64,000 nucleotides of DNA. Origin: Arthrobacter sp. APC 3897 (GTDB lineage: Bacteria > Actinomycetota > Actinomycetes > Actinomycetales > Micrococcaceae). Location of the stretch: NCBI RefSeq assembly GCF_030407495.1, contig NZ_JASDDG010000014.1, forward strand, positions 1-64,000, in the 5' to 3' direction. The notes under the pieces are model-generated. The model did no database searches. It was not told the DNA's origin and worked only from the letters and a program-made list of their open reading frames with translations. The first letter of the stretch is position 1. The number at the start of each line of letters is the position of its first letter. Of this stretch, positions 38,422 to 50,517 are shown piece after piece. A program made the translations under genes and the position numbers.

Positions 38422-39933
38422 CTAGATGGACTTGGCCTTGCCCTTGTTGGAGTTCTTGATCGGCCAGGGACCAACCTTCTCCTTGACCCTCATCTGGCCT
38501 TCAAGGCGCTGACCTGCATCAGCAATGTCCCCTGCCTTGTGGACCTTGATGGAGTTGGTGGAACCTGCCTGTCCGGGAGGCGAGCCGGCAGCGATAACAA
38601 CGAGGTCATCGATATCCACCAGATCATTTTCGAACAGCGTGCGGTCCACCTGGGCGGTCATCTGGTCGGTGTTCTCGGCGAACTCCACCAGCATGGGCTG
38701 GATGCCCCAGAAGAGGCTCATATAGCGGTAGGTCTCTTCCACGGGGGTGAAGGCCAGCACCGGCTTCTTCGGGCGCAGACGGGAAAGCCGGCGGGCCGAA
38801 TCGCCCGACTGCGTGAAGGTGCAGACAAACTTCGCGTCGAGCTGGTCGGCAATTTCCACCGCAGCACGGGTAATGGCGCCGCCGCGGGTACGCGGCTTGG
38901 AGCCCAGGGCGGGAACACGGTTGAGGCCGTGCTCTTCGGTGGACTCGATGATGCGTGCCATGGTGGTCACGGTCTCGATCGGGTACTTGCCCACGGAGGT
39001 TTCACCGGAGAGCATCACTGCGTCGGCACCGTCAAGAACGGCGTTGGCGCAGTCCGAAGCCTCGGCGCGGGTGGGGCGCGGGCTGTCGATCATGGATTCC
39101 AGGACCTGGGTGGCCACGATAACCGGCTTCGCCCAGCGGCGGGCCAGCTCGATGGCGTTCTTCTGCACCAGGGGCACGTCTTCAAGCGGCAGTTCCACAC
39201 CGAGATCGCCGCGGGCAACCATAATCGCGTCGAAGGCGTCAATGATTTCCTCGATGGCAGCCACAGCCTGCGGCTTCTCGATCTTGGCAATGACCGGAAC
39301 CCGGCGGCCTTCCTCGTCCATGATTTCGTGGACGCGGCGCACATCAACGGCATTCCGGACGAAGGACAGGGCAACCATGTCCACGCCGCGGCGGATGGCC
39401 CAGCGCAGGTCTGCCTCATCCTTGTCACTCATGGCGGGCACACTCACTGCCACGCCCGGCAGGTTCAGGCCCTTGTTGTTGGACACGGGGCCGGGAACGG
39501 TCACCTCGGTGACCACCTTGACGTCATCCACGGCAGTGGCACGCACTGAAACCTTGCCGTCGTCGATCAGCAGGGTATCCCCCACGCTGACGTCATTCGG
39601 CAGTCCCTTGTGCGTGGTGGAGACAATCTCCTTGGTGCCGGGAACGTCTTCGATGGTGATCGTGAAGACGTCGCCCTTGTTCAGGTAGTGCGGGCCGTCA
39701 ACGAAGCGGCCAAGGCGGATCTTGGGGCCCTGCAGGTCAGCGAAGATGCCTACCGGCTTGCCCAGTTCCTCGGATGCCCTGCGCACATTTTCGTACACAG
39801 AATTGTGTACCTCGTGATCTCCATGGCTCATGTTCATGCGGGCCACGTCTACACCGGCGCTCAGAACCGCGAGGGTGTTTTCGTAGCTGGCGATTGCTGG
39901 GCCAAAGGTGGCCACAATTTTTGCACGTCTCAT
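38422..39933 (-). CDS. pyk: Pyruvate kinase
   Basis: A 503-residue glycolytic enzyme making ATP and pyruvate from phosphoenolpyruvate. Motifs: ARMNMSHGDHEVH near the N-terminus, DLQGPKIRLG, the signature IAKIEKPQAV with the catalytic Lys, ARGDLGVELP (metal-binding) and DAVMLSGETSVGKYP. A C-terminal effector domain follows, with a lysine-rich tail (NSNKGKAKS). The start is ATG 39933 (MRRAKIVATFGPA). It has no ribosome site, but TAGGCT lies 7 nt upstream, so a leaderless mRNA is likely. Single-gene unit with its own terminator. Confidence 0.97.
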   Translation of the reverse strand: MRRAKIVATFGPAIASYENTLAVLSAGVDVARMNMSHGDHEVHNSVYENVRRASEELGKPVGIFADLQGPKIRLGRFVDGPHYLNKGDVFTITIEDVPGTKEIVSTTHKGLPNDVSVGDTLLIDDGKVSVRATAVDDVKVVTEVTVPGPVSNNKGLNLPGVAVSVPAMSDKDEADLRWAIRRGVDMVALSFVRNAVDVRRVHEIMDEEGRRVPVIAKIEKPQAVAAIEEIIDAFDAIMVARGDLGVELPLEDVPLVQKNAIELARRWAKPVIVATQVLESMIDSPRPTRAEASDCANAVLDGADAVMLSGETSVGKYPIETVTTMARIIESTEEHGLNRVPALGSKPRTRGGAITRAAVEIADQLDAKFVCTFTQSGDSARRLSRLRPKKPVLAFTPVEETYRYMSLFWGIQPMLVEFAENTDQMTAQVDRTLFENDLVDIDDLVVIAAGSPPGQAGSTNSIKVHKAGDIADAGQRLEGQMRVKEKVGPWPIKNSNKGKAKSI

Positions 39934-40242
39934 AAGTTCAAGCCTAGTCGCCCGGCGCCGATTACGCATTGAGACGGGCGGCAGTCCTCATATCCTTCGA
40001 ACACTGCGGCCCGTGTTCTTTGTCTCAACCGGCGTCGGTCAAACTCGGTATCTATTGCCCCTGACCGTAAAAACGCACTAATTTCAGAAAATTCAGGACG
40101 CCTGGCCCGGGGAAAGATTTACGCCCGGGCAGGAAGCTCCTTGTACGCTGGAAGGCCGGGCTGCAGGCGGCCTTGCCGCTTCTGCACCGAGGATGTGAAA
40201 CCCGGTTTCAAAGATCAGTCATGAGAATCGTCAGGAGCAACG
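39934..40242. promoter_or_regulatory. pyk/tetR divergent gap with palindrome TGAAACC-C-GGTTTCA
   Basis: This 309-bp stretch contains no gene. A perfect 15-bp palindrome TGAAACC-C-GGTTTCA spans 40196-40210, 32 bp before the tetR start: a probable TetR autoregulatory site. The pyk -10-like TAGGCT is next to its start at the other end. Confidence 0.55.
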
Positions 40243-40851
40243 GTGGCCAACACCGCGTCAGACAGTCAGCCCAACCCGCCTGCCGGCCTGAGGGAACGAA
40301 AGAAGGCCCGGGTCCAGGCCCAACTCGTGGCAACGGCCTGGGAGCTGTTCGCAGAGCATGGTTTCGCGGCTGTCACGGTGGACCAGATTGTGGAGGCGGC
40401 CGGAGTCTCCCGCAGTTCCTTTTTCAGGTACTTCGACACCAAAGATGCCGCACTTTTTCACAACACCAGGCTCGCCCTGGACAACATGGAAGCCGATTTT
40501 GAGTTCCGCAGCCGCAGCGTCCCGCCCCGGCAGGCGCTTCATGAGTCCCTGCTGCAGGCCGCGACGGACTACGAGCCAAGGCGGAGCGAATACCGGACGC
40601 TGCGCCGGCTGATGCGGGAGGACCGTGTCCTGCGAGCCAGCGCCGCGGCGTACAACCAGTCGCTCCTGGCCGAGATGACCTCGACGTATCTGCGGCAGCT
40701 GGGCCAGGGCGACGAGCTCGCAGCGCGCGTGGAGGTGGCCGTCGTGTGGGCGGCTGCAACGGTCGCCCTGGAGTCGTGGGTGCGGCTCGATGACGAGGAT
40801 CTGCTGCCCCTGACCGTCCGTGCCCTGGCCGTCCTCCCCCAGGCCGGCTGA
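40243..40851 (+). CDS. TetR-family transcriptional regulator
   Basis: A 202-residue TetR protein. Its HTH (VTVDQIVEAAGVSRSSFFRY, about residues 42-61, followed by FDTKDAALF) is clear. The C-terminal domain (YRTLRRLMREDRVLRASAAAYNQ) resembles the TetR_C of mycobacterial-type regulators. The start GTG 40243 has AGGAG five bases upstream. Neither neighbour (pyk, gltD) is an obvious target; the palindrome upstream suggests at least autoregulation. Confidence 0.92.
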   Translation: MANTASDSQPNPPAGLRERKKARVQAQLVATAWELFAEHGFAAVTVDQIVEAAGVSRSSFFRYFDTKDAALFHNTRLALDNMEADFEFRSRSVPPRQALHESLLQAATDYEPRRSEYRTLRRLMREDRVLRASAAAYNQSLLAEMTSTYLRQLGQGDELAARVEVAVVWAAATVALESWVRLDDEDLLPLTVRALAVLPQAG

Positions 40852-40868
40852 ACCCGCACAATGGACAG

Positions 40869-40901
40869 CAGGCTGCCCGGCCGCAGGGACCGGACAGCCT
40901 G
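40869..40901. terminator. Bidirectional terminator between tetR and gltD
   Basis: CAGGCTG-C-CCGG (40869-40880) pairs with CCGG-A-CAGCCTG (40890-40901), one internal mismatch. It lies between convergent gene ends. Confidence 0.65.
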
Positions 40902-40930
40902 ATGTTCACCAAGAAGCCGAGGGCCGGCGT

Positions 40931-42388
40931 CTAGAGCGGAGAAATGGCCCGGTCGCTTGGCGCCACCGGAGCCGGCAGCCGGGTGGAACCGGTCAGCCAC
41001 TGGTCCACCGCCGCTGCGCAGGCCCGGCCTTCGGCAATCGCCCAGACAATCAGCGACTGGCCCCGCCCGGCGTCACCGGCGGCAAAGACGCCGGGCGTCT
41101 TCGTCATGTAGTAGCCGTCGCGCACCACGTTGGAGCGCTCGTCGAACTCGGCGTTCACCTGCTCGGCCAGTCCGGCCGGCTCCGGGCCGGTGAAGCCCAG
41201 CGAGAGGAACACGAGGTCAGCGGGAATAACCCGCTCGGTGCCGGCCTTGGGGACGCGCCGTCCGTCAACGAATTCCGTTTCGGCAATCCGCACACCGGTG
41301 AGCCGCCCGTCCTCGCCCACGAACTCCACGGTGGAAGCCAGGTAAGTGCGCTCCCCGCCCTCTTCGTGGGCGCTGGCTGTTTCAAACAGCGTGGGATACA
41401 TCGGCCACGGCTGATGCGCGGCGCGCTCGGTCGGCGGCTGCTTGCCGATCGCCAGCGTGGTGACGGACGCCGCCTGCTGGCGGTGCGCTGTGCCCAGGCA
41501 GTCCGCGCCGGTGTCGCCGCCGCCCAGGATCACCACATGCTTTCCCTCGGCGGAAATCTGGTTCTTCACGTGTTCCCCGGCTACGGCGCGGTTGGCCTGC
41601 ACCAGGTACTCCATGGCGAAGTGCACGCCGTTCAGTTCACGCCCGGGGATGGGCAGGTCGCGCGGCACGGTGGCTCCGGTAGCCACCACCACGGCGTCAT
41701 ACCGCCGGCGCAGCTGTTCCCAGCTGATGTCGCGGCCCACTTCAACGCCGGTGCGGAACCGCGTGCCCTCGGCCCGCATCTGGTCCAGACGGCGGTCGAT
41801 CTGCAGTTTTTCCATCTTGAAGTCGGGAATCCCGTAGCGCAGCAGGCCGCCAATCTTGTCATCACGCTCGTACACGGCAACGGTGTGCCCGGCACGGGTA
41901 AGCTGCTGGGCGGCCGCCAGTCCCGCGGGCCCCGAGCCAACGACGGCGATGGTCTTGTCCGTGAGACGTTCGGGTGCGTGCGGGGTCACCCAGTTCTCAT
42001 CGAAGGCCTGGTCAATGATCGAGACCTCAACCTGCTTGATCGTCACCGCCGGCTGGTTGATGCCCAGCACGCAGGAGGATTCGCACGGTGCCGGGCACAG
42101 CCGGCCGGTGAACTCAGGGAAGTTGTTGGTGGCGTGCAGCCGTTCAATGGCTTCCCGGCCCTTGTCCCGCCACATCAGGTCATTCCACTCCGGAATGAGG
42201 TTCCCCAACGGGCAGCCCTGATGGCAGAACGGAATGCCGCAGTCCATGCAGCGTCCGGCCTGAGCCTTCAGAACGCCCTTCTCCTGGGCTTCGTACACCT
42301 CTTTCCAGTCCATGATGCGAACGGGAACAGGCCGTCGCGGCTGCGTTTCGCGGTCGCGTACTTTCAAGAATCCGCGTGGGTCAGCCAC
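40931..42388 (-). CDS. gltD: Glutamate synthase (NADPH) small subunit
   Basis: A 485-residue iron-sulfur flavoprotein that passes electrons from NADPH to the large subunit. The N-terminal cysteine clusters [17 protein letters not shown] and [10 protein letters not shown] bind two [4Fe-4S] centres. FAD motif [15 protein letters not shown] and NADPH motif [11 protein letters not shown] follow. The start GTG 42388 overlaps the end of gltB by 8 bp, so the subunits are co-translated. The C-terminus carries [17 protein letters not shown] typical of the family. Confidence 0.97.
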   Translation of the reverse strand: MADPRGFLKVRDRETQPRRPVPVRIMDWKEVYEAQEKGVLKAQAGRCMDCGIPFCHQGCPLGNLIPEWNDLMWRDKGREAIERLHATNNFPEFTGRLCPAPCESSCVLGINQPAVTIKQVEVSIIDQAFDENWVTPHAPERLTDKTIAVVGSGPAGLAAAQQLTRAGHTVAVYERDDKIGGLLRYGIPDFKMEKLQIDRRLDQMRAEGTRFRTGVEVGRDISWEQLRRRYDAVVVATGATVPRDLPIPGRELNGVHFAMEYLVQANRAVAGEHVKNQISAEGKHVVILGGGDTGADCLGTAHRQQAASVTTLAIGKQPPTERAAHQPWPMYPTLFETASAHEEGGERTYLASTVEFVGEDGRLTGVRIAETEFVDGRRVPKAGTERVIPADLVFLSLGFTGPEPAGLAEQVNAEFDERSNVVRDGYYMTKTPGVFAAGDAGRGQSLIVWAIAEGRACAAAVDQWLTGSTRLPAPVAPSDRAISPL

Positions 42389-45300
42389 CGGTTACCTCCA
42401 AGATTTTGGTCCAGGCTTCGGCGCCGTCGGGATCAAGTCCCGCTTCGGCGGCGGAAGCGCGGGCGTCGAGCACGGCAGCGAAGTCACGCGGCAGCACCTT
42501 GGTCATTCGGGCCGCCGTGCCGGTGAAGTCCTCCAGCAGGGCCGCTGCCAGTGCCGATTCGGTTTCTTCCACATGCCGGACCAGCAGACCGCGGACAATG
42601 TCAGCGTCCTCGGCGTCCAGCGGCTCCAGGCGCAGTTCGCCCTTTTCCAGCGAATCCTTGTTGATCCGCTCCGGCCGGATGTCCAGCAGGTAGGCGGTGC
42701 CGCCGGACATGCCGGCACCGAAGTTCCGTCCCGTGGGTCCCAGGATCAGCGCCTGTCCCCCCGTCATGTATTCGCAGCCGTGGTCGCCAATGCCTTCCAC
42801 GACGGCCGTGGCGCCTGAGTTGCGCACCAGGAAGCGTTCTCCCACCTGCCCGCGCAGGAACATTTCGCCGCTGGTGGCACCGTAGCCGATGACGTTGCCG
42901 GCAATGACGTTGACGGCCGCGTCAAAAACGTTGACGCGGTCCGGCCGGACGATAATCCGTCCGCCGGACAGCCCCTTGCCGACGTAGTCGTTCGAGTCGC
43001 CGAGCAGGCGCAGCGTGATGCCGGCCGGCAGGAAGGCACCGAGCGACTGCCCTGCCTGGCCGGTGAGGGTCACGTCGATGGTGTCGGTGGCCAGCGTATC
43101 GGTGCCAAAGGTCTTGGTGACGGTGTGCCCCAGCATGGTGCCCACAGACCGGTCGGTGTTGACCACGTCCAGCGTGATACGCACCGGATTACGGTTGGTC
43201 AGGGCATCGGCACTCATTTCGATCAGCTTGTTGTCGAAATGCGCGTCCAGGTCATGGTTCTGCTTGACCATGTTGCGCATCGGTGCTCCCGGCTCGACGA
43301 CGTCGGCGCCGCGCAGGACCGGCTCCAGGTCCAGTCCGTCGGCCTTCCAGTGGTCCACCGCGGCCTTGGTGTCCAGCAGCTCGGTGTGCCCAATCGCTTC
43401 CTCAAGGGAACGGAAGCCCAGTTCGGCCAGGATTTCACGCACTTCCTCAGCCAGGAACTCGAAGAAGTTGACCACAAATTCGGGCTTGCCGGAGAACCGT
43501 GCCCGCAGTTCGGGGTTTTGGGTGGCCACACCCACCGGACAGGTGTCCAGGTGGCAGACCCGCATCATGATGCAGCCGGAGACCACCAGCGGTGCGGTTG
43601 CGAAACCGAACTCCTCACCGCCGAGCAGCGCGGCAATCACTACGTCGCGCCCGGTCTTGAGCTGGCCGTCCACCTGCACCACCACGCGGTCGCGCAGGCC
43701 GTTGAGCATCAGGGTCTGCTGTGTTTCGGCAAGGCCCAGTTCCCAGGGCGCACCGGCGTGCTTGAGCGAGTTCAGCGGCGAGGCTCCGGTTCCGCCGTCG
43801 TGCCCGGAAACGAGAACGACGTCGGCCTTGGCCTTGGTCACACCCGCCGCCACCGTGCCAATGCCGGCTTCGGAGACAAGCTTGACGTGGACCCGTGCGC
43901 TCGGGTTGGAACGCTTGAGGTCATAAATCAGCTGAGCGAGGTCTTCGATGGAGTAGATGTCGTGGTGCGGGGGCGGCGAAATCAGGCCGACACCGGGTGT
44001 GGAGTGCCGGGTGCGGGCCACCCACGGGTACACCTTCTGGGCCATCAGCTGGCCGCCTTCACCGGGTTTGGCGCCCTGGGCCATCTTGATCTGGATGTCC
44101 TCGGCGTTGGTGAGGTACAGGCTGGTGACGCCGAAACGGCCGGAGGCCACCTGCTTGATGGCGGAGCGCCGCTCCGGATCGAGCAGCCGCTCCGGATCCT
44201 CGCCGCCCTCGCCGGTGTTCGACTTGCCGCCCAGACGGTTCATGGCAATCGCCAGGGTCTCATGGGCTTCCTGTGAGATGGAGCCGTAGCTCATGGCGCC
44301 GGTGGAAAAGCGCTTGACGATGCTGGCGACGGACTCAACTTCCTCCAGCGGAACGGCAGGCCGCTCCCCCGTGCGGAATTCCAGCAGGCCGCGCAGCGTC
44401 ATCAGGTTCTTCGACTGGTCATCCACGCCCTGGGTGTACGCCTTGAAGATGTCATAACGGCGTTCCCGGGTGGCGTGCTGGAGCCGGAAGACGGTTTCCG
44501 GATTGAACAGGTGCGGCGGACCCTCGCGGCGCCACTGGTATTCGCCGCCGTTCTCCAGCGGACGGTGCGGATCCTCGATTTCGTCGTCGGGGTAGGCGCT
44601 GGCGTGCCGGGCGGCTGCCTCGGCGGCAATGACGTCCAGGCCGACGCCGCCGAGCTGGGTCTGCGTGCCGTGGAAGAACTCGTCCACCATTTCCTGTCCC
44701 AGACCCAGGGCTTCGAAGGTCTGGGCGCCGCAGTAGGAAGCAACGGTGGAGATGCCCATTTTGGACATGATCTTCAGGACGCCCTTGCCCAGGCCCTTGA
44801 TCAGGTTGGCCACGGCTTCTTCCCGGGTGACCCCCGTGATGTCGCCGTTGCGGACCAGTTCCTCGCAGCTCTCCATGGCCAGGTACGGGTTGACCGCGGA
44901 GGCGCCGTAGCCCATGAGCACTGCCACATGGTGGACTTCGCGGACATCGCCCGCTTCGACCAGCAGCGAGATCTTGGTGCGGTTGGCGCTCTTGAGCAGA
45001 TGGTTGTGCACGGCGGAGAGCAGCAGCAGGGACGGGATGGGAGCCCACTGGGCACTGGAGTCCCGGTCCGACAGCACGATGTACTCGACGCCGCGGTTCA
45101 CGGCGCCGGAGACTTTTTCGCAGATTTCCAGGATCCGGGCGCGCAGTTCGGACTCGCCGCCCTGCGGCCGGTACAGTCCGCGGACCTTGAGCGCGATCTT
45201 TTCGCCGTCGGCGTTGGTCAGCTTGGCGATCTTCGCCAACTGGTCATTGTTAATGACGGGGAAGTTCAGGGCCACCTGGTGGGTGCGGACCTGGCCGGGG

Positions 45301-46976
45301 GCCAGCAGGTTCCCCACCGGTCCGATGGAGGCGCGCATGGAGGTGACCAGTTCCTCGCGGATGGAGTCCAGCGGCGGGTTGGTGACCTGCGCGAAGGACT
45401 GCACAAAGTAGTCAAAGAGCAGCCGCGGGCGCTGGGAAAGCACGGCAATGGGCGTGTCCGAACCCATGGCGCCCAGGGGCTCGGCGCCGGTGCGGGCCAT
45501 CGGACCGAGCAGGATGCGCAGTTCCTCCTGCGTGTAGCCGAAGGTGCGCTGGCGCCGGTTGATGGACGCCTTCGTGTGCAGCACGTGTTCACGTTCGGGA
45601 AGCTCTTCCAGGGAAACCTGGTTTTCCCTGACCCATTCCGCCCACGGATTGGCCGCTGCCATTTCCGCCTTGATTTCGGCGTCCTCGATCAGGCGGCCTG
45701 CGCCGGTATCCACCAGGAACATCTTGCCCGGGGAGACGCGGCCCTTGCGGACCACCTTGGCCGGATCGATGTCCACGACGCCCACCTCGGAGGCGAGCAC
45801 CACCAGTCCGTCCTCGGTCACCCAGTAGCGTGCCGGGCGCAGGCCGTTGCGGTCCAGGACCGCCCCCACCTGGTTGCCGTCCGTGAAGGACACCGCTGCC
45901 GGGCCGTCCCACGGTTCCATGAGCATTGAGTGGTACTGGTAAAAGGCACGGCGGGCCGGATCCATGGTGGCATGGTTTTCCCAGGCCTCGGGGATCATCA
46001 TCATGATGGCGTGCGTGATGGGCCGGCCGGACAGCATCAGCAGCTCGGCAACCTCGTCAAAAGACGCCGAATCCGATGCACCGGGAGTGCAGATGGGGAA
46101 CAGCTCTTCCGGGGTCTCCCCCAGCAGCGGGCTCTTCAGCTGGGACTGGCGGGCGCGCATCCAGTTGCGGTTGCCCTTGACCGTGTTGATCTCGCCGTTG
46201 TGCGCGATGGTGCGGAACGGCTGGGCCAGCGGCCAGGACGGGAAGGTGTTGGTGGAGAACCTGGAGTGGACAATACCCAGTTTGGTCTTGAAGCGCGGAT
46301 CCGACAGATCGGGATAGAACGGTTCAAGCTGTGCGGTGGTCAGCATGCCCTTGTAGACCATGGTCTTGGAGGACAGCGAGGGGAAGTAAACGCCGAACTT
46401 GTTCTGCGAACGTTTGCGGACGCGGAAGGCGCGGGCGTCCAGGTCGGAGGCGTCGCCGTCGGCCGGTGCCAGGAACACCTGTTCGAAGTGCGGCATGCAG
46501 GCGCGGGACATGGCGCCCACGAGGTCAGCCACCACGGGCACCTCGCGCCAGCCGAGGACCGTCAGGCCCTCGGACTCGGCCATGGCCTCGACGCCGGCGC
46601 GGGCGGTCTCCTGTTCCCTGGCTTCGGAGGGAAGGAAGGCGGTGCCGGCAGCGTAGGTTCCGGGCGCCGGAAGCGTGAAACCGGCCACGGCGCGGAAGAA
46701 CTCATCGGGGACCTGGGTCAGCAGGCCGGCACCGTCGCCGGTGCCTTCATCAGCCCCTACGGCACCGCGGTGTTCCAGGTTGCGCAGGGCAGTCAGGGCC
46801 GCATCGACGATGTCGTGCCCGGGCTCGCCGCGCAGGGTGGCTATTACGGCCAGGCCGCAGGCGTCCTTTTCATTCTCGGCGCGGTAGAGACCGGAGTCAG
46901 CCGGAAAGTTCGCGAAGCGGGTGAACGGCGAGACTACAGGTGTGCCTGTGCCGCCGGGCGGAAACGGTTCAGTCAT
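42381..46976 (-). CDS. gltB: Glutamate synthase large subunit
   Basis: A 1531-residue enzyme converting glutamine plus 2-oxoglutarate to two glutamates in ammonia assimilation. The class II glutaminase begins after a propeptide of about 39 residues at Cys40 (EKDACGLAV). The central domain, the FMN/synthase barrel ([18 protein letters not shown]), the [3Fe-4S] cysteines in [15 protein letters not shown] and the C-terminal GXGXG beta-helix are all present. The start is ATG 46976 with GGAAGGA upstream; the longer frame has no similarity. First gene of the gltBD operon. Confidence 0.97.
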   Translation of the reverse strand: MTEPFPPGGTGTPVVSPFTRFANFPADSGLYRAENEKDACGLAVIATLRGEPGHDIVDAALTALRNLEHRGAVGADEGTGDGAGLLTQVPDEFFRAVAGFTLPAPGTYAAGTAFLPSEAREQETARAGVEAMAESEGLTVLGWREVPVVADLVGAMSRACMPHFEQVFLAPADGDASDLDARAFRVRKRSQNKFGVYFPSLSSKTMVYKGMLTTAQLEPFYPDLSDPRFKTKLGIVHSRFSTNTFPSWPLAQPFRTIAHNGEINTVKGNRNWMRARQSQLKSPLLGETPEELFPICTPGASDSASFDEVAELLMLSGRPITHAIMMMIPEAWENHATMDPARRAFYQYHSMLMEPWDGPAAVSFTDGNQVGAVLDRNGLRPARYWVTEDGLVVLASEVGVVDIDPAKVVRKGRVSPGKMFLVDTGAGRLIEDAEIKAEMAAANPWAEWVRENQVSLEELPEREHVLHTKASINRRQRTFGYTQEELRILLGPMARTGAEPLGAMGSDTPIAVLSQRPRLLFDYFVQSFAQVTNPPLDSIREELVTSMRASIGPVGNLLAPGQVRTHQVALNFPVINNDQLAKIAKLTNADGEKIALKVRGLYRPQGGESELRARILEICEKVSGAVNRGVEYIVLSDRDSSAQWAPIPSLLLLSAVHNHLLKSANRTKISLLVEAGDVREVHHVAVLMGYGASAVNPYLAMESCEELVRNGDITGVTREEAVANLIKGLGKGVLKIMSKMGISTVASYCGAQTFEALGLGQEMVDEFFHGTQTQLGGVGLDVIAAEAAARHASAYPDDEIEDPHRPLENGGEYQWRREGPPHLFNPETVFRLQHATRERRYDIFKAYTQGVDDQSKNLMTLRGLLEFRTGERPAVPLEEVESVASIVKRFSTGAMSYGSISQEAHETLAIAMNRLGGKSNTGEGGEDPERLLDPERRSAIKQVASGRFGVTSLYLTNAEDIQIKMAQGAKPGEGGQLMAQKVYPWVARTRHSTPGVGLISPPPHHDIYSIEDLAQLIYDLKRSNPSARVHVKLVSEAGIGTVAAGVTKAKADVVLVSGHDGGTGASPLNSLKHAGAPWELGLAETQQTLMLNGLRDRVVVQVDGQLKTGRDVVIAALLGGEEFGFATAPLVVSGCIMMRVCHLDTCPVGVATQNPELRARFSGKPEFVVNFFEFLAEEVREILAELGFRSLEEAIGHTELLDTKAAVDHWKADGLDLEPVLRGADVVEPGAPMRNMVKQNHDLDAHFDNKLIEMSADALTNRNPVRITLDVVNTDRSVGTMLGHTVTKTFGTDTLATDTIDVTLTGQAGQSLGAFLPAGITLRLLGDSNDYVGKGLSGGRIIVRPDRVNVFDAAVNVIAGNVIGYGATSGEMFLRGQVGERFLVRNSGATAVVEGIGDHGCEYMTGGQALILGPTGRNFGAGMSGGTAYLLDIRPERINKDSLEKGELRLEPLDAEDADIVRGLLVRHVEETESALAAALLEDFTGTAARMTKVLPRDFAAVLDARASAAEAGLDPDGAEAWTKILEVTGG

Positions 46977-47163
46977 GAGAGGTAAGTCCTTCCCCCTGAT
47001 TGAGCGGTGGGAGGGGACGACGCTGGCCCCACGGCGGACGGTGAGACGTTCCGCGGTGTCTTGATGTTCACGGACAGACCTGCGGTGTGGTTCCCGCGGC
47101 CCTGTCCGGGCGGCCACGGCGATGTGGCAGGAGCACCCGCCGCGAGGGTGGCCCGGGCCGGTG

Positions 47164-48204
47164 CTAGTTGGCAGTACCCGGTGTCCCGGGCTTGCGAGAA
47201 TCTGTGTCCTCGTTTTTTGTCTCTGCGAGATTAGCACGCGTCTGTTGCGCTGATGCTCGGGATCCGGAATTTGAAGATTCTGTTTCCGTCTTGTTACCGG
47301 CCTCACTTTCCGCGACAGCGGGTTCCGGTTCCCGGCCGGAAAGGTACAGGGAGCCTTCCTGCCCTTTTTTGGCGCGGATTGTCAGGAAAACAAACATCGC
47401 CACGGAGAAGATCAGCAGCGCGATGCTGGTCCATACGTTCAGGCGTTGTGTGACGCCGAAGACCGTAATCATTTCAGCGTCGTCGATCCGCAGGATCTCG
47501 ATCCACAGCCGGCCCAGGGTGTAGTACGCAGCGTAGATCCAGAACAGGCGGCCGCCGCGCAGCCGGAACTTCTTGTCCAGGGCAAGCAGCAGCACCACGC
47601 CGGCGAGGCACCAGAGCGACTCATAGAGGAAGGTGGGATGGAACAGGGTTCCCGGCGCTGTCCCGTCCGGGAAGTTTGGATTGTTAGCGTCGATTTCCAG
47701 GCCCCACGGCACGTCAGTGGGACTGCCGAAGAGCTCCTGGTTGAACCAGTTGCCCCAGCGGCCTACGGCCTGGGCCAGCAGCAGGCCGGGGACGCCGACG
47801 TCGGCAAAGGTGGACAGTTTAATGCCGGCGCGGCGGCAGCCGATCCAGGCACCCACGGCACCAAGGGCCACCGCACCCCAGATGCCCAGCCCGCCGCGCC
47901 AGATCTGCGGAATCAGGGAGAGGTCGCCGTTCGCGCCAAAATAGGCGGCCGGCGAGGAGACGACGTGGTACAGGCGCCCGCCGATGATGCCGAAGGGGAT
48001 TGCCCAGATGGCAATGTCCCACACGGCTTCTTCGGGGAGCCCGCGGCGCTTCCAGCGCACCGATGTCATCCACAGGGCCAGGATGATGCCGGCCAGGATA
48101 CAGAGGGCATAGGTGTGGATGGTCAGCGGCCCCAGCGAGAAGCTGCTGAAGTCCGCGGGCGGGCTGGGAATGCTGGCCGGGGCGACCACGGACGTCAGGT
48201 GCAT
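47164..48204 (-). CDS. lgt: Prolipoprotein diacylglyceryl transferase
   Basis: A 346-residue membrane enzyme that attaches diacylglycerol to the lipobox cysteine of prelipoproteins, the first step in lipoprotein maturation. It has about seven helices, the signature [13 protein letters not shown], and essential residues in HVVSSP and GGRLYH. A hydrophilic Glu/Ser/Thr-rich C-terminal tail of about 65 residues is typical for actinobacteria. The ATG overlaps the trpA stop (TAATG), so it is translated with the trp genes. It would process the lipoproteins at 6548 and 34630. Confidence 0.96.
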   Translation of the reverse strand: MHLTSVVAPASIPSPPADFSSFSLGPLTIHTYALCILAGIILALWMTSVRWKRRGLPEEAVWDIAIWAIPFGIIGGRLYHVVSSPAAYFGANGDLSLIPQIWRGGLGIWGAVALGAVGAWIGCRRAGIKLSTFADVGVPGLLLAQAVGRWGNWFNQELFGSPTDVPWGLEIDANNPNFPDGTAPGTLFHPTFLYESLWCLAGVVLLLALDKKFRLRGGRLFWIYAAYYTLGRLWIEILRIDDAEMITVFGVTQRLNVWTSIALLIFSVAMFVFLTIRAKKGQEGSLYLSGREPEPAVAESEAGNKTETESSNSGSRASAQQTRANLAETKNEDTDSRKPGTPGTAN

Positions 48205-49037
48205 TAGCTGTTCTTTCGGGTTCCGGTGCTGAGTTCACGGGCCAGGTCCGCCACGGCGGGGACACCGCCGTCGCGCAGTGCGGCAACCAGTGCGGTGCCC
48301 ACGATCACGCCGTCCGCGTACGCGCCGATTTCACGGACATGACCGGAGTTGGAGACGCCAAGGCCCACACAAACACGCTCTGCGCCGGCGGCGCGGGCTG
48401 CGGAGACAACGTCCCTGGCGGCCGTGCTCACTGAGGTGCGCGCACCGGTCACGCCCATGATGGACACCGCGTAAACGAAGCCGCGGCTCGCAGCGACGGT
48501 GCTCTTCATACGCTCGGGGGTGGACGAGGGCGCCACCAGGAACACCCGGTCCAGTCCGTACTTATCCGATGCAGCCATCCATTCCGACGCTTCATCCGGG
48601 ATGAGGTCCGGGGTGATCAGCCCGGCTCCCCCGGCTTCGGCCAGCCGGCGGGAAAACTCCTCCACGCCCAAACGGACCACGGGGTTCCAGTACGTCATGA
48701 CCAGCACGGCGGCGTCGGTGGCAGCGGTGATGCCGGCAACGACGTCGAACACCTGGCTGACGCGGAAACCGGAGGCCAGCGCTTCTGTGGTGGCGGCCTG
48801 AATGACGTGGCCGTCCATGACCGGATCGGAGTACGGAATACCGATTTCAATCAGGTCCGCGCCGTTGCGCGCCAGGGCAATGCCGGCGTCGATGGTTTCC
48901 TGCACGCCGGGGTAGCCTGCGGGCAGGTAACCAATCAGCGCTGAGCGGCCGTCAGCGGCGGCCCGGTCAATCGCAGCGGCGGACTTGCTGAGGGCAGCCG
49001 TTCCCGCGCCGGAGGTGTTGTCGACTGCGGTGCTCAC
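48204..49037 (-). CDS. trpA: Tryptophan synthase alpha subunit
   Basis: A 277-residue TIM-barrel that cleaves indole-3-glycerol phosphate. Motifs: [10 protein letters not shown], the catalytic Glu in [16 protein letters not shown], and [11 protein letters not shown] with the phosphate-binding [13 protein letters not shown]. The start GTG 49037 overlaps the trpB stop (GTGA), so alpha and beta subunits are made together. The N-terminal extension of about 18 residues is common in this group. Confidence 0.97.
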   Translation of the reverse strand: MSTAVDNTSGAGTAALSKSAAAIDRAAADGRSALIGYLPAGYPGVQETIDAGIALARNGADLIEIGIPYSDPVMDGHVIQAATTEALASGFRVSQVFDVVAGITAATDAAVLVMTYWNPVVRLGVEEFSRRLAEAGGAGLITPDLIPDEASEWMAASDKYGLDRVFLVAPSSTPERMKSTVAASRGFVYAVSIMGVTGARTSVSTAARDVVSAARAAGAERVCVGLGVSNSGHVREIGAYADGVIVGTALVAALRDGGVPAVADLARELSTGTRKNS

Positions 49038-50440
49038 AGCTGTTCCCCTTCTTTGCCGATTTCTGCTTCGGCTGATGTGTCATCCAGCAGGTTGAACCAT
49101 TCAGCGGCGGTGGCCACGTCCTTGTCTCCGCGGCCGGAGAGGTTCACGAGCACGATCTTTTCGGACACGTCGCCGCCGCCGGCCGCCAGGCGCTGACCCA
49201 CCTTGATGGCTCCGGCCAGTGCGTGAGCGGATTCGATCGCGGGGATGATGCCTTCGGTGCGGCAGAGCAGCTGGAAAGCGTCCATCGCTTCGCTGTCGGT
49301 GATGGGCTCATAGGAGACCCGGCCGATGTCGGAGAGGTAGGAGTGTTCCGGGCCTACACCGGGGTAGTCCAGGCCGGCGGAGATGGAGTGGGATTCCACA
49401 GTCTGGCCGTCTTCATCCTGCATCAGGTAGGACCGGGCACCGTGCAGCACTCCGGGGCGGCCCAGGGTGATGGTGGCGGCGTGGCGGCCGGTTTCGACGC
49501 CGTCGCCGCCGGCTTCAAACCCGTAAATCTTCACTTCCGGGTCATCCAGGAAACCGTGGAAAATGCCGATGGCGTTGGAGCCGCCGCCGATGCAGGCGCA
49601 GACGGCGTCAGGCAGCCGGCCGGTCTGTTCCAGGATCTGGGCGCGGGCTTCTTCGCCAATAACTTCGTGGAAGAACCGCACCATGGCAGGGAACGGATGG
49701 GCTCCGGCAGCAGTGCCGAGCAGGTAGTGGGTGTTGTCCACGTTGGCAACCCAGTCGCGCAGCGCCTCGTTGATGGCGTCCTTGAGCGTAGCCGAGCCGT
49801 GGCTGACCGGGATGACGGTGGCGCCAAGCAGCTCCATCCGCGCCACGTTCAGGGCCTGCCTGCGGCAGTCCTCGGCGCCCATGTACACCACGCACTCCAG
49901 GCCGAGCAGGGCCGCGGCGGTGGCGCTGGCCACGCCGTGCTGGCCGGCGCCGGTCTCAGCGATGATGCGGGTCTTGCCCATTCGCTTGGCCAGCAGTGCC
50001 TGGCCCAGGACGTTGTTGATCTTGTGCGAGCCGGTATGGTTCAGGTCTTCGCGCTTCAGGAACAACCGGACGCCGCCGGCGTGCTCGGCGAAACGCTTTG
50101 CTTCAGTGAGCAGTGACGGCCGGCCGGAGTAGTTCTTGTTCAGTTCAGCAATCTGGGCGCGGAACTCCGGGTCAGCCTTGGCCTTCTCGAAGGTGTCTTC
50201 CAGCTCGTCCAGCGCGGCAATCAGGGATTCCGGCATCCAGCGGCCGCCGTACTCTCCGAAGTACGGGCCGGAGGCGTGGCGCAGCGAACCATGAACGTTC
50301 AGGAACGCTTCAGCCACCTCTTCCGTGACGGATCCGGCCGCGGCGCGCTGCGCCTCGTCCGCAGGTGCGGTGTCAGTGGAAGTGACTGGTGACGCGGCGT
50401 CAGCGTGTGCTGAGCCGGTCTGGTCCGGATTCCCGGTCAT
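49034..50440 (-). CDS. trpB: Tryptophan synthase beta subunit
   Basis: A 468-residue PLP enzyme joining indole and serine. It has PLP lysine in HTGSHKINN, phosphate-binding GGGSNAIG and [10 protein letters not shown]. Roughly the first 55 residues form a low-complexity Ala/Thr/Asp extension before [11 protein letters not shown], where the usual protein starts. The chosen ATG 50440 may be too early, but no internal ATG or GTG has a better ribosome site. It follows trpC by 77 bp and overlaps trpA. Confidence 0.96.
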   Translation of the reverse strand: MTGNPDQTGSAHADAASPVTSTDTAPADEAQRAAAGSVTEEVAEAFLNVHGSLRHASGPYFGEYGGRWMPESLIAALDELEDTFEKAKADPEFRAQIAELNKNYSGRPSLLTEAKRFAEHAGGVRLFLKREDLNHTGSHKINNVLGQALLAKRMGKTRIIAETGAGQHGVASATAAALLGLECVVYMGAEDCRRQALNVARMELLGATVIPVSHGSATLKDAINEALRDWVANVDNTHYLLGTAAGAHPFPAMVRFFHEVIGEEARAQILEQTGRLPDAVCACIGGGSNAIGIFHGFLDDPEVKIYGFEAGGDGVETGRHAATITLGRPGVLHGARSYLMQDEDGQTVESHSISAGLDYPGVGPEHSYLSDIGRVSYEPITDSEAMDAFQLLCRTEGIIPAIESAHALAGAIKVGQRLAAGGGDVSEKIVLVNLSGRGDKDVATAAEWFNLLDDTSAEAEIGKEGEQL

Positions 50441-50517
50441 GGGGCTGGTTCCTGTCCTGCTTTGGTCCGGACGGCGGACCGCCCGGACAGGGATTATGTT
50501 GCGCCGTCGGCCTGCCG

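Noticed and set aside
44475-45929. 484-codon plus-strand frame opposite gltB
   Set aside because: Antisense shadow in high-GC DNA; gltB carries all expected catalytic motifs throughout.
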